From: Distichodus sexfasciatus
Lineage: Eukaryota > Chordata > Actinopteri > Characiformes > Distichodontidae
Length of the DNA stretch: 64,000 bases
Assembly (NCBI GenBank): GCA_032718565.1
Contig: JAVGVS010000840.1
Span: 1-64,000 of the forward strand
Reading direction: 5' to 3'
Shown here: positions 11,728 to 22,452 of the stretch, one piece after another
Position numbering within the stretch: position 1 is the stretch's first letter
Layout: every line of letters begins with the position of its first letter
Program-made: the position numbers and the translations under genes
The notes under the pieces: model-generated
Told to the model about the DNA's origin: nothing
Databases searched by the model: none
Seen by the model: only the letters and a program-made list of their open reading frames with translations

Positions 11728-12190
11728 TGTCATGGCTGCGCCCTCTTTGGCGGCCGTTCCATGTTCACGGCCTCCAGAGTACTGAGCCTGGGTGGATCAC
11801 GTTTCGATGTCCTCCCTTCATGTTTCTTAGCTCACGTAATGTTTTCGTGTAGTTGTGCACTGCCCTGCTAGCTCGCTCCCTACTTCCGGTTCTATTGTCT
11901 GCACTTCGTGTCCACTCCGTAGTAGTTCATTTCCTGATTAGATCGCTCCTACTTCCGGGTTTTGTGTACACTTTGTGTTCCCCCTTCCTAGTAAGTCACC
12001 GGTGAGTTTGTTTGCCTTTCGGTTATTATTTCGGGCACCTGGTTTTGATTACTTTCCGAGTTCTGATTGGTTTGTAAGTTGATTACCTCATTTTGTTCTG
12101 TTATTTTAACCCAGTTCAAGCCGGCTTTATTTTGTGTTCTTCTCCCTCATACCTGGTGTTGTGTAGTTTCAGTTCCAGACTGTTCGTTTG
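11728..12190 (+). mobile_element. 3'-truncated LTR, family 1
   Basis: It begins TGTCATGGCTGCGCCCTC and shares TAGATCGCTCCTACTTC and TTCTCCCTCATAC-type segments with the LTRs at 6718 and 44312. The 3' part, with the poly(A) signal and TGACA end, is missing; sequence of the minus-strand LINE relic follows directly. Confidence 0.55.
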
Positions 12191-13600
12191 TATTTACGGT
12201 TCAGTCATTGTCACAAAGCACTTTACATATAACCAGCCTAAAGCCCCCCAACAAGCAAGCCTGAGGCGACAGTGGCAAGGAAAAACTCCCTCTAATAGGA
12301 AGAAACCTTGAGAGGAACCAAGACTCGGAGGGGGACCCCATCCTCCTCTGGGCGACCGGGAGCACGAAGATTTAATGCACAACAAGCCGTAGTTCAAGAT
12401 GAGTTGTTAGTTATTTAAAGAAGCAAAGATACAAAAATAGTCCAAGGGATATTTCAAATCCCGGGTTGTTGCTGGGCCACTTGCAGGACCCTCTCAGCAA
12501 CATTAAGCTGAAATTAGTTCAGTATTGTGCTGCTAAAGTAGAGGTCCATAGGGTCCAATCCCAGTTGGTTTCACGATGATGTCTCCATGGAGTCCTGGTG
12601 TGGGTTCAGTTGGGCAGCATCAGCTCGGGAGGGTTGACATGGTCAAGGGTCAGCTCAGGACGTCTCCAGGGAATCCTGGTGAGTTCAGTTGGTCAGCGTC
12701 AGCTTGGTAGGGTTGAGATGGTCAAGCGTCAGCTCGGGGCAACTCCATAGAGTCCCAGTGAGGGTTCAGTCAGCCAAGCGTCATCTCGGGTTCACCTAGG
12801 TGGCAGCTCAAGGCAACTCACAAGTGATCGGTTTAGCCTTTCTGCCTGCGGCCTGGACTTGGCTCTGGTTTGTCAATGGCCGCCTACACCTGAACCTCCA
12901 TAAAGGCTAGCTGCTATGTTGATTGAAATACGGGCAGCACCCTCCCATGTGGGGTGGATACCATCCTGGCTCAAAAGACCAGGTTTTCCCTCAAAAGTGG
13001 ACCAGTTATCTACAAAACCTATGCTATTTTCAGAGCACCACTTTGACAGCCAGCAGTTCAGCCAGAGCCTGCTGTAGGTCTCGGAGCCACGCTTCCAGCT
13101 GGGAGGGGACCAGAGAGAATTACTGCCTGCTTATTATTGTTTTAGCTGGCCTGGCTACACCTCTCTTTAAAATTAGTTTTTAGTTACTTCAGACTGTCTG
13201 AGCTTGACGTCAAGCAGCTTAATATGACTTAATTACTTTGGAATATCTACGTCTATTACTGGCCAGCACCTTAAGATTGGCCCTGATGTCCGGCGTCATT
13301 CTTGGGTAAACAATTTTACCTCGATTGCTGGTGCTGCTATGGTCTAGCTATTTTCACATGGTGTAGGATAGAATCACCATAATTTCTTAACAGGTATTCC
13401 AGTGGTGTTTCACTGAGCGGGTGTCCTGTTCGGCTGACGCTGACAGATGGAGAGTGGTGCTCGGGAGTAGCCTTTTGTCGGCTCGGCTCCGCCTATGACG
13501 CTAACCGCCACACCCATTGGTTCTGCTGCGAAACCCTAATGCCGGAGTTTTTTGGGCCTGAACGTTTCTAAATCTGAACCTTGAAGCTCCCCAGACTTTG
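12190..13600 (-). mobile_element. LINE relic (L2/CR1-like), minus strand
   Basis: Read on the minus strand, the 3' end is the widespread fish LINE tail: GGTTCCTCTCAAGGTTTCTT, GGGAGTTTTTCCTTGCCACT, GTCGCCTCAGGCTTGC and AAAGTGCTTTGTGACAATG. Upstream at about 12907-13010 a short open stretch encodes GLLSQDGIHPTWEGAARI, which resembles the last block (D-x-x-H-P) of SGNH esterase-like ORF1 proteins of some CR1/L2 LINEs. No reverse transcriptase remains between them, so the element is internally deleted. ORF1 identity is tentative. Confidence 0.5.
12540..12805. repeat. About three tandem units of 80-90 bp
   Basis: Each unit has GTCTCCATGGAGTCCTGGTG or a variant, then GGTTCAGTTGGKCAGC, GTCAGCTYGGKAGGGTTGA and ATGGTCAAG. 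It lies within the minus-strand LINE relic and probably belongs to its 3' UTR. Confidence 0.55.
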
Positions 13601-14334
13601 ACTGAGGGAGCTCAAACAGTGCTACCTGGCGACTGTATAACATCTGGAGGTGCGTCTTTCTAGTTCTATAACTTTCTCCGTTAGAGCTTTCTACCATCTT
13701 ACACCTTTTTACAGACAAAGTTATCACTACTTAACCTATCATCAAGGACGGAGGAGCTAAGGCTAAACATTCTACACTACCACAGAAAAACAAACATCAC
13801 CAAGTAGGCATCTTATTTAAAGAACAGATATCACTACGCATTTTGTTGGGCAGGATCGCTGGGAGAAGTTGCCGCTGGTTTTATGCTTTCAGTCTCCTCT
13901 CTGCGTTGGAGTTAAACTATATTTAGGTTTTAACCACTGATTATATTACTTAAATCGCTACATAAGGAGAAGAATAAAAAATCTAAATTATTAACGCTAA
14001 GACGCTCGCTTGGGCGGAAGCCCTATACGCCAGCCATTCCTCGCTAGAATTTTTAAAAAATGACACCTGCTAAGTGTCTAATCAGTTGTTAATCACAATA
14101 TGTTAAAAGTTCGTAGGCAAGAATTTATCAAAACAATGCACGAGCATAGAAGGGGAAAAAAGGATTGAGAGGCGTGAGACTTGTATGCCGACTTGCAACT
14201 GCAAGAGGCAGGAAGTGACGAAAGCAGAGGCACAAGAAAAGCTGATGTATAAAAGTGCTGAAACTTTTACCAGTGCTGATTCAAACTGGCAAACTTAATC
14301 ACTGGGTGAACGCCCAATGGTTACACCACTAATG
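13600..14334. other. Unassigned sequence
   Basis: Possibly the 5' region of the preceding LINE relic up to about 13850, then unique AT-rich DNA. No gene is recognised. Confidence 0.35.
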
Positions 14335-14365
14335 GCCCCATTTGACCCATCCATGAGGGAGCAGT

Positions 14366-14545
14366 GCTTTGGGACTGCTTCTGAACCAAGAGGACGTGGG
14401 TTCGAATCCTACCTCCAATACCATCATTGGATCCCTGAGCAAAGACGCTTTTACCTCAGGTTGCTCCATGAAAACTGTTTCTGAAATTTGGAAAATGGAA
14501 GTCGCTCTGGATAAGATCATCTGCTAAATGCTGTAAATGTCTAAA
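14366..14545 (+). mobile_element. SINE-D joined to a SINE-B scrap
   Basis: A box-B-like GGGTTCGAATCCTACC is followed by CCCTGAGCAAAGACGC, GTCGCTCTGGATAAGATCAT and CTGCTAAATGCTGTAAATGT, the conserved 3' tail of a common fish SINE group. A SINE-B scrap (CATTTGACCCATCCATGAG) lies just before it at about 14340-14365. Confidence 0.7.
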
Positions 14546-14589
14546 CTTTCTTGACAAATAATTTAGAACCGACTCTTTCCCGTTCTCCT

Positions 14590-15320
14590 GACTGAGCTTG
14601 AGACTTCCTTTTCACCTCAGAGCAGACTTAATAACAGAGGTGAGCACAAAAGAAGAGAGGTGAAAACCCTACATCTACCTTTTCTCTGTCATTAGCGCGG
14701 AGGGGGCTAATAAAGGGCCGTTCTTGGCACGGGGCTCTTCATCTTGCCCAAAAGGTGAGCGATGAGGGGGAGAGTGGGGGGTGGGGGTAAGATGGTAGGG
14801 GGGACAGATAAGCAGCCGTGTACTTTAATCCCCCCAATGCTGAGTGGGGCATCTGCTTAAATACGGCCCTTGCTCACCTCTTCTCTTTGTGACGAGGGAT
14901 TTCTGTTTCATCCAGGATTTTTTTCCGATCCGACCTCCCCACTCCACCACCACCTCCATTACCATCTCCATCCTCCGACCCCCCCGACTCCGTCCACAGC
15001 AGCTCTATTGTGCGAACACATTGAGCTCCGGCTTAAGCCTCCAATTTCCACCCTCCCCTCTCCCATCCCGAATATTCCAAGCGGGATAAAAAGGTCCTCT
15101 TATTTCAGAGTTAAGGCCATGATTTATCTAAACTTTTCACACCTTTGCAGCCTTTTCGTCATACGCTGCTATGAAAGCCTAAAAAAAGCAATTAACTTAC
15201 CCCGCACCCCTGATGCCCTCATGATCAACTTTGCCCAGCGTGAGGGGTGCTTATTCGAAATCAGACTGGGGTTTTTGAAGTGAAGGCTGGCCGTTACAGC
15301 CAGATGCTGAGGGTCTGGCA
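14590..15320. other. Complex noncoding island (CNE-like)
   Basis: Repeat-free, compositionally balanced sequence with homeodomain-type cores (TAATAAAGG, GATTTATC, CAATTAACTT) and no coding frame with domains. A G-rich run (14766-14805) has four G5-6 blocks. It looks like a conserved noncoding element, but conservation cannot be seen from one sequence. Confidence 0.35.
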
Positions 15321-15764
15321 CCTTGTGTGGTGATGAGATTCTCCAGCTGAGATCACAGATGACCAGAAAATAAAATAAAACATGCAAATATGTCAGCTAA
15401 AAGGTTGGCAAGTGTGTTTGAATATTTACATAAATGTAAATATGTTTCCAAATAGCTCCTTAACATCCTCAAGCACCTGCTCAGAAAACATTCCTAAAGT
15501 GAGAGAAATGTGAAGAAGCAGCACTTCTTCCAAAATATCGGGAACAAGCTGACCTTAGATAATTATTAGGACTCTATTTCAATATTTTCACTGCCTTAGA
15601 TACATGTAATTTATCTATTTTACTATTATTTTATGTTATTTCGACGTGTTCTTATTATTCCATTAAATGTTGCTTGTATTTTTTATTTGTACTTTTTGTA
15701 AACTCTCCAAGTGGTTTAGACAATAATTGTATTAATAATTTATAGAATTTGGAGATATATAAAT

Positions 15765-15798
15765 TCAGGGTGTGTGGTGTGTGTGGTGTGTGTGTATA

Positions 15799-15842
<44 letters not shown>

Positions 15843-16108
15843 TCCTCCCCACTTCTAATTTAACACCAGACTCCAACCTCCTCCACCTCCCAAATGTCCA
15901 GGTCCACATACACACACACACACACACATTTACATTGCCACACACTCACGAGGAACACACACGCACACACAATTACCATGACAACTTCAATAAGCATCCC
16001 ACCAGCACAACACAAAGAACAAACACTGAGCAGAGAGCCAGAGAATCCACAGCTGAGCTTTACATAAATGTCATATTTATATTACACAAACACACACACA
16101 CACACACG
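15765..16108. repeat. (TG)n and (CA)n microsatellite cluster
   Basis: A long (TG)n at about 15768-15843 faces (CA)n runs at about 15908-15928, 15947-15969 and 16087-16108. The two overlapping open frames here (about 96 and 131 codons) derive much of their length from these runs. Confidence 0.85.
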
Positions 16109-16394
16109 CACTATAAGATTACACACTCCATTACACTATTATAAATAGACAGCATAAATAGTAAAACACACTGCAATAAACTGGTTATTCCTTATTACAC
16201 GACAATATTATTATCTCGATTTGTAGTTACTGTGGGTTTAATGATGCATCACTTTTCATCAATACATCAATTTAATGATCAGTTAACTCAGAGCACATCA
16301 ATCAGACACTATATAACATCCATCATCAAGCAAACACATCAGATGGTTTCATCACAACTTTACTCAACATGATAACACTCAGGAATAGAAATGT

Positions 16395-16545
16395 CAAATG
16401 ATGGGCAGCACCAGGGAGCAGTGCTTGGGGACGGTACCTTTCTCATGAGTACCTCAGTGGTAAATTTACTGGCCCAGGATTCGACCCAGTAACCTTGCAA
16501 TCTCAGGGCGAACGCTCTAACCCGTTACACTACCAATTGTTTTAG
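16395..16545 (-). mobile_element. SINE-B, antisense
   Basis: It shows GGGAGCAGTGCTTGGGGACG, CTCATGAGTACCTCAGTGG and GCGAACGCTCTAACCCGTTA, ending in CACTACCAATTG (tRNA-like head on the minus strand). The 3' end is truncated. Confidence 0.8.
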
Positions 16546-16559
16546 ACTTCAGGCTGTGA

Positions 16560-17190
16560 TGGAAGATGTTCAGTGTGTCCTGGTTTCCCCATTTTCCATT
16601 TCCGCTCTCTGAGATCGCGGTGAGGCTCTAATAAAGGGTTCCAGCCTCTAATCTTACACGGCAGAGAGGGAGCGCTCGGCCACTTGAGTGAAATGAGGTT
16701 GGGTCAAGAATAAATCCTTTGGCCAAAATCAATACGGTCTGATTTGTGCTGACCAACCTAAATATGGCACAGTGAAGCCACACTAAAATGATCAGAAATC
16801 ACTTCTCTTTATTTTTTCCCTTTTTGATAAAGATGTACAATATGTGTATAAAGGTGTGTGTGTTGTGTGTTAGGAATGTGTGTGGACTTTGGCTCCCCTG
16901 GTGTAGATTGATGTCAGACCCACAGCTCATCATTTACACTAATAAAATCACACTGAGACGCTGTGTGTCCACTAACCATCAGCATGCTGCCTACAAAATA
17001 CTTTATTACCCGCAATAAACACACAGTAACCGGCTCTAATCGCTTCACTGCCAGCAAGTCGTTTCCCCCAAAGTCTTTTATGTTCACACATGAACTTGCG
17101 GGAGACCGTTCTGTCAAAGTAAAACAGGATTATTAGTACAGGACATTCATACCTCTGTTCCAGTGCATGGCTGCTGCTTTGAGTGAGTGA
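16560..17190. other. Noncoding sequence, CNE-like in part
   Basis: 16590-16770 is repeat-free and moderately GC-rich (CTCTAATAAAGGGTTCCAGC, CAAAATCAATACGGTC) and resembles a regulatory island. The rest is unassigned. No gene. Confidence 0.3.
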
Positions 17191-17194
17191 TTAT

Positions 17195-17275
17195 TTGTCT
17201 TTGTGAACATCACATAACATCACAGTAAAATATGACCTCTGCATTTGACCCATCCATGAAGGACCATGTGAAGGA
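17195..17275 (-). mobile_element. SINE-B fragment, antisense
   Basis: The 3' part only: GATTATTTGTCTTTGTGAAC, then CTGCATTTGACCCATCCATG. Confidence 0.65.
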
Positions 17276-17279
17276 CATT

Positions 17280-17370
17280 TTCACTTCAAATTTACTTGCT
17301 GTAGTTAACGGTGTCCCTCAGGGATCAGTACAGGACCAATCCTATTCCTCCTCTTTATCAATAACATTTA
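17280..17370 (+). pseudogene. LINE reverse-transcriptase scrap
   Basis: In two frames joined by a shift this encodes NGVPQGSV and then GPILFLLFINNI, the conserved block before the RT active site. A possible continuation, DVMLFGDDASV, lies at about 17715-17755 beyond a SINE-B. Too short to assign to a clade. Confidence 0.5.
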
Positions 17371-17374
17371 AGTG

Positions 17375-17605
17375 AGGCATTATTTGTCATTGTGAACACA
17401 GCACAGCACAGCAACATAATGGAATGTGATCTTTGCATTTGACTCACCCGTGGCCAGCTTTTTCTGGCAGTTCCCAGGGATCAGTGTTTGGTGTCGGTAT
17501 CTCGCTCATGAAGACTTCAGTGCTACCTTCACCAGTCCGGAACTTGAACATGGTGACCCTCTGATCACAGGGCAAACTCACTAACCGTTACACTACCATC
17601 TGCTC
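17375..17605 (-). mobile_element. SINE-B, antisense, inserted in LINE scrap
   Basis: Near-complete: GTCATTGTGAACACAGCAC, CATTTGACTCACCCGTGG, GGAGCAGT-like middle, GCAAACTCACTAACCGTTAC and ACTACCATCTGC. It separates two LINE-RT-like pieces. Confidence 0.75.
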
Positions 17606-17754
17606 AAACGGTTGAAATAATTTCCCAATTGTGTAACTTGTTCTGGATAAAAGTTGATGGTTCAGTGATAACTGACTCCAAAATAGGCATCAAAACTTTG
17701 CTGATTTTGAAATGAAAGCCCATGATGTCATGCTGTTTGGAGATGATGCTAGTG

Positions 17755-17895
17755 TAATGGATACCTGCCTCGGGACCAAAACTACCTCCAGCAGTACCGT
17801 CACTGCGTCTCTGAGCAAGACCCTTAACCCTTAAATTGCTCTTAGGGAAACTCCCTGAAATTACGAGCGTCTGCTAAATGTTGTAAATGTAAATG
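17755..17895 (+). mobile_element. SINE-D
   Basis: CTCTGAGCAAGACCCTTAAC, ACGAGCGTCTGCTAAATG and TTGTAAATGTAAATG identify the SINE-D body and tail. The head is diverged. Confidence 0.65.
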
Positions 17896-18109
17896 TTGTG
17901 GTACTGATTCTTAATTTGGAATTTATACCACAGTTTTCTGAAAAATAAATGGTGTTGGTTCTGTGAAAATCAGCTCTGCTTTATGCCAGCAATGGCATAA
18001 TTCTTAATTAGCAAAGGTAAACCCCACCGTTAAATACCCTTTTATGGTGATTTGGGGGCGGGATTTACCTATGCTACTCAAAAATAACTGGCAAACTTTC
18101 AGTTTGTGA

Positions 18110-18284
18110 CAGCAGTGTCTAGTTCCAGTCCTATAGTGTCGGTCTCCTGGAGGATGTTCATCATACTTGGTGAGTCAAATCTGGTGAGCTTCTGTCTTGA
18201 AACAAGGTGTCAATGTTCTTAACTCAAGTATGATGGAAGATCTACAGGATACCAACCTTGCAGGACTGGAACTGGACACCCCTG
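18110..18284. mobile_element. Palindromic MITE (hAT-like)
   Basis: The two halves are inverted: CAGCAGTGTCTAGTTCCAGT on the left and GACTGGAACTGGACACCCCT on the right (reverse complement CAGGGGTGTCCAGTTCCAGT), with the inversion extending over about 50 bp. It resembles the common fish repeat starting CAGGGGTGTCCAAACTC. Flanking 8-mers are not clearly duplicated. Confidence 0.65.
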
Positions 18285-18844
18285 GCCTCTAAGGACAGGG
18301 GTATTCATCATTATAAGAACCAACTTGCCAGCAATTCAGCAGTTTAATAACGTCATAAATCCCAAGATGACTTTTCTTAGGTTCTTTCTTAACAATAAAT
18401 TTAGGAAAACAAACTTGTTGATTGAGGCCTAACATTTCTCCACTTCCACCAGCACCAATTTTATGCCTCCAACTGGACGATGCTCCAGCATTTCATTCTG
18501 CACCAGTTACACTCAACACATTAGTTACGGTCACCAGTTAGAGACAGAGGAATGGTATTGGCTCAAATCCCAAGAGAACCCAAAACCAGTCAAGACTCTG
18601 ATACTGAAGACTTCAGTTATAACTAGAGGGGCAGCTCCTGAAGAGATTGTGTGATTGCTGTGTGGGGAAAAATATAGAAAAGGTTGAACTGGTAAAAAGG
18701 TTAAATATTGTATACAATAAATCTTGTTTATAGATTTTTTGATGGTTGTTGTTAACAGCTGCTGAATTCATGTTTTAAAGTAATATAATGTTGAGCTCAT
18801 GTAAGAAATGGGCTAAACACAAGTAGTAATAGCACAGATTGTCT

Positions 18845-18978
18845 TAATGGAGATGCCAGCTCGTGGCCAAACTAGGAAATGACAACTTTAATGGTGATGC
18901 CCTTTTGTGGCGACAATAAGGAATAACAACCTTAGTGGTGGCACAGTCTTGTGGTCAAAATAGAAAATTACAACTTTT
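18845..18978. repeat. Three tandem units of about 43 bp
   Basis: Units begin TTAATGGAGATGCCAGC, TTTAATGGTGATGCCC and CTTAGTGGTGGCACAGTC, each ending near GACAAC, AACAAC or TACAAC. The preceding GGGCTAAACACAAG is shared with 10610. Confidence 0.6.
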
Positions 18979-19060
18979 ACCATGCTACTTTTTACTTAAA
19001 CTTGTGCCTTTGGCATCACAGTGCCAACTCCCTGAATCTCCTTCAAACGGTTGCAATTAT

Positions 19061-19230
19061 CAAAGTCAAAGTCAAAGTCAACTTTATTGTCATCTCTGCT
19101 ATATACTGTACAGATACATAGAGAGACGAGACGACGTGGCTCCAGGTTATTTTCAGTGCAAACAAACAAAGAACAGTAGAACAGAGTCATGCAATTTGTT
19201 ATAAATATATTGCATTTAAGTGATGACATA
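19061..19230 (-). repeat. Family A, antisense
   Basis: It starts with three CAAAGT units, then AACTTTATTGTCATCTCTGC, GAGACGAGACGACGTGGCTC and AAACAAACAAAGAACAG. Closely similar to 418-985. Confidence 0.7.
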
Positions 19231-19489
19231 ATAAATAAAGTAGAGTCTGACCTTGTTGTAGTTGTAAGATCGTTATTAACATTTAGAATGGCTTAAAAAG
19301 AACAATTAACCAAGAACTAGAGAGACTTACAGAAGGATTCTTTTAACATGTTATGAGTGTTGTCTTTGCATAATTTGTCCACTTGAGGGCAACACTGCAA
19401 CTCTGGTCTCTGCAACTATGCGAGCATCTCCTTAATTTATTTAACTATTTCAGAAAACTCACATACAAACATCAACCTGTCATGCATTG

Positions 19490-19680
19490 CAGCAGTAGTG
19501 TAAATGTTTGCGGAGTTGATTGGAAGGTCGCTGGTTGAAGTGCCTGGACGAGTAAAGGTACCACAGAGGTACTCATGAGAAACCTACCAAATCCAAGTTC
19601 TGCTCCACGGGCGGTGCTGAAACAGCTACGTATGGTGCACTGTGTGCTGTATCCAAACGAGAAATAGTCACTTACATAAA
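19490..19680 (+). mobile_element. SINE-B, sense
   Basis: Head GTAGTGTAAATG is diverged. Box B is decayed (GGTCGCTGGTTGAAGTGCC). The body has GTAAAGGTACCACAGAGGTA, CTCATGAG, and GGTGCACTGTGTGCTGT. Confidence 0.7.
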
Positions 19681-20125
19681 ACATATTTTGGTGACATTCC
19701 ATGTATTAAATTCTGTTATTTATGTTGATCAAAATACATGAGAAGCAAACTTCTTGTCTCTTCAAGGGCAAAATATTTGACCAGCATAAACCTGTTCAGC
19801 TGTTCTAGCACAAATCTGAGGCTAAATGAAAAATAAAATGCTTCCACCGAAGCCTGTAGCAGGTCATTTAGCAGCGACACAATGAGGAGATCCAGCGCAA
19901 GCAATTAACATTTACAATGAGATGAGCTCCAAAGAGGAGAAGGAGGATGAAAAAGAGGAGGAGGAGGAGGATGTGTGCTGAGACACTCGACAAATATTTG
20001 ATGCGTCTCTCAGTAAAATGAATGAGAAGAAGCAGCACCACATTTATCCAATCACAGGACATTTTATATTAATTTCTGCAAAGTTGAGTGTGTTTGTGAG
20101 AGTATTGTCTGCCCGGGCCTAAGAC

Positions 20126-20608
20126 TGTCAGATTCATCAGTGATCTGGTAAGGATTCGACGAGAAAAGCAGACGCGAACAAACTTTATTGGAATGCTCCG
20201 CGATTCGGACAGTGATCTGATTAGGATGTGAACCGAATGCCAAACTTTCACAATTCGACAGTGATCTGGTTAGGATGTAACGAATTGCTAGTCGTTAGCC
20301 CTTTTAGCGTGGTGGTTAACCCAAACGCGGCTGAGAGCACGAGTAGGCAGGAGAGCCATGCGAGTTGATATAAGATATCTCTCTTATGCAAAGAGTAAAG
20401 ATTACCACAATAATCCACGTTCTAACAACACACACTCTAACAAAGAGATGAACCCAATAACTGGAGTACTCACAGTTGAAGCCGATGAGAATTGTAAGGA
20501 GGGCCAGGTTGACTCAAATGGCAGAGCAGCGCACCGCGAGGAAGTGAAACCTTAAATACCCTTTGAACCACGACCAGCCGCATCCCATTCCAACTACCGG
20601 CCACGGGG
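20126..20608 (-). mobile_element. Solo or truncated LTR, family 2, minus strand
   Basis: On the minus strand: TATA-like GGGTATTTAAGG, then TTTGAGTCAACCTGGCCC, GCGTTTGGGTTAACCACCAC, a CAATAAAG poly(A) signal, and the end GAATCTGACA (20126 on the plus strand). Three spaced copies of ATCCTNANCAGATCACTG occur in the R/U5 part. The sense-strand copy is at 60404-60763. The U3 end is cut by SINE-B sequence at about 20608. Confidence 0.7.
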
Positions 20609-20705
20609 TAGTTGCTAGTGTAATGGTTAGGGAGTTAGCCACACAATTAGATGGTCACTGGTTCGAGTCCTGACTAATAAAGTGTCACTGAGGTGCTCAT
20701 GAGGT
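20607..20705 (+). mobile_element. SINE-B head, sense half of an inverted pair
   Basis: GGTAGTTGCTAGTGTAATGG is a clear box A region, followed by CACTGGTTCGAGTCCTG (box B) and CACTGAGGTGCTCATGAGG. It then meets an antisense copy. Confidence 0.75.
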
Positions 20706-20862
20706 ACTCACCAAATATGACCCTTTGCATTTGACCATCCATTAAGGAGGAGTGGGCAGTACCCAGGGAGCAGTACACTGGGGGCGATATCTTGGTACCT
20801 CAGTGCTAGCTTTACTGGTGTGAGATTTGAACTGGTGACCTGGTGAGTCAGTGGCGGGAAAT
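20706..20862 (-). mobile_element. SINE-B, antisense half of an inverted pair
   Basis: TGCATTTGACCATCCATTAAG, GGAGTGGGCAGTACCCAGGG and a decayed box B (GAGATTTGAACTGGTGACC). With 20607-20705 it forms a tail-to-tail SINE palindrome. Confidence 0.7.
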
Positions 20863-20889
20863 AGGGCAGAAATAGAAAGATGAACAGAG

Positions 20890-21400
20890 ACAGCGAGAGA
20901 GAGAGAGAGAGAGCAAAGGCAGAGACAAACAGATAAAGAAAGACACAAATATAGAGAGAGAGCTCTCACAATTTCTGTTTCTGTCTGAGCGCAGGTGAAT
21001 GATATGAAACGGCTCGTTGGCTGAACTAAACTTCAGCCTGCGCTTTAGTGTGTGTGTTGGTGTGTGTGTGTGTGTGGGTATTGGGCCAGTTTCGTTCTGT
21101 CCAAAGTAGAACTGACAAACATTGTCTTTCATCAGTAGCGAGTGTCTTTGTGAGGGAAGTTCCATGAGAAGAAACTCATTTGTGTAAAAGCAGCAGCAGC
21201 GTGTGATGGAGGAGAAAAGAGAGAGAAGCGAGTCCAAAATGCAATTCCATCAAACACACTGTCCAATCCTGCCTGATAAAAACATCTTAACAAAGCTGTC
21301 ATAACTATAAAGCCACTCCTCTGCCTGGGTGTGTGTGTGTCTGTGTGTGTGCGTGCACAGCTTGTCAAAGATTTTCCATCTGCAGACCCAACATATCTAA
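20890..21400. other. Simple repeats and unassigned sequence
   Basis: (GA)n at about 20895-20914, (GT)n at about 21048-21076 and 21327-21350. No gene; the open frame of about 129 codons on the minus strand overlaps the simple repeats and shows no domain. Confidence 0.5.
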
Positions 21401-21466
21401 ATCTTGTGTGTCGTCTCTATTTGAAACAAAACCCTGATTTCATCCCTATTATTCTCTACACTCATA

Positions 21467-22132
21467 TGTGACCCTCCACAACAAAACCAGTCGCTTGTCG
21501 CAAATTTTCAAAATTGAGTTATTATGTTCAATGTTTCAATTATGTTCATGAAAGGGCATAAATCAAGCTTCAAAACGATACCTATATGGAATGAATGGGA
21601 CGACATATGACTGAGATATCAACATTCAAAGGAGTCGGGTTTCTCCTGTCACGCCAAGTGAGAAATGGAGAAATCTGCCTTTGAAGTTGACTATCGCCGT
21701 AGCACTCACAGACGCTTGGTGCGGTCGCGGCTACGTTTGCATTTACGGTAGTCTACGCTGCATTCACAGCCACACGGATAGCCTACCTGCGTTAGGTTAA
21801 CTGAACTCGGGAGACGAAGATGGATTCCGGAGAAATATCTTCACGCTAGTCAACCAGTGGATTTACCGTAAATATTGAAGTAGAGCGGTCAAAACACAAA
21901 CTTTTAACATTCTGCTGGAATTGAATTCCTCACCTCAAGAAAGTCACGCTTTTAGGATGGAAAGGGAACGTTTTTCAGCCAAATTTATTCACAACAGTAC
22001 AGTATAGACCTTCCACTGTTTCAAAATGCTAAAAACAAAAAATCCAAAATTTTACCCGACGCAACATAAACGTTTGTTTTTCTCTGAAATCTCCGTTGCG
22101 ACAAGCGACTGGTTTTGCTGTGGAGAGTCACA
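21467..22132. mobile_element. MITE family M1, copy 1 (terminal inverted repeats)
   Basis: Left TGTGACCCTCCACAACAAAA plus CCAGTCGCTTGTCGCAA; right TTGCGACAAGCGACTGG plus TTTTGCTGTGGAGAGTCACA. The termini are inverted over about 37 bp. The interior includes an ATG frame at about 21820 that stops after ten codons in this copy, then TTCTGCTGGAATTGAATTCC, shared with the second copy at 58486-58903 in opposite orientation. Confidence 0.8.
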
Positions 22133-22194
22133 TTTGTCTGCTTATTTTTAGATAAAGTTCACTCAGGGAGGAACTGAAACAAGATATTATCTGT

Positions 22195-22452
22195 CATTCA
22201 TTCATTTTCCAAACCACTTAATCCCAATTGAGGTCTCAGGAGGGTGGAGCCTATCCTCGGAACTTACGGCCACATGGTGTGGAACAACCGTGGGCAGGCG
22301 ATGAAACTGGAGCACCCAGAGGAAACCCACGTGAACACGGGGAGAGCATGCAAACTGCACACAGAAAGGCCCCATGGCTGACCCGTGGCTCGAACCCAGG
22401 ACCGTCTCGCTGTGAGGCGGCAGCGCTGACCACTGTGCCGCTGTGCCACCTG
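22195..22452 (-). mobile_element. SINE-C, antisense
   Basis: It starts CATTCATTCATTTTCCAAAC, continues GGGTGGAGCCTATCCTCGGA, GGGAGAGCATGCAAACTGCA and TCGAACCCAGGACCG (box B), and ends at the tRNA-like head GACCACTGTGCCGCTGTG. Confidence 0.8.

Noticed and set aside
14870..15283. 137-codon frame in the 14.6-15.3 kb island
   Set aside because: Pro/Ser-rich from a CCACC/CTCC tract, no domain, no start context; the region looks noncoding.
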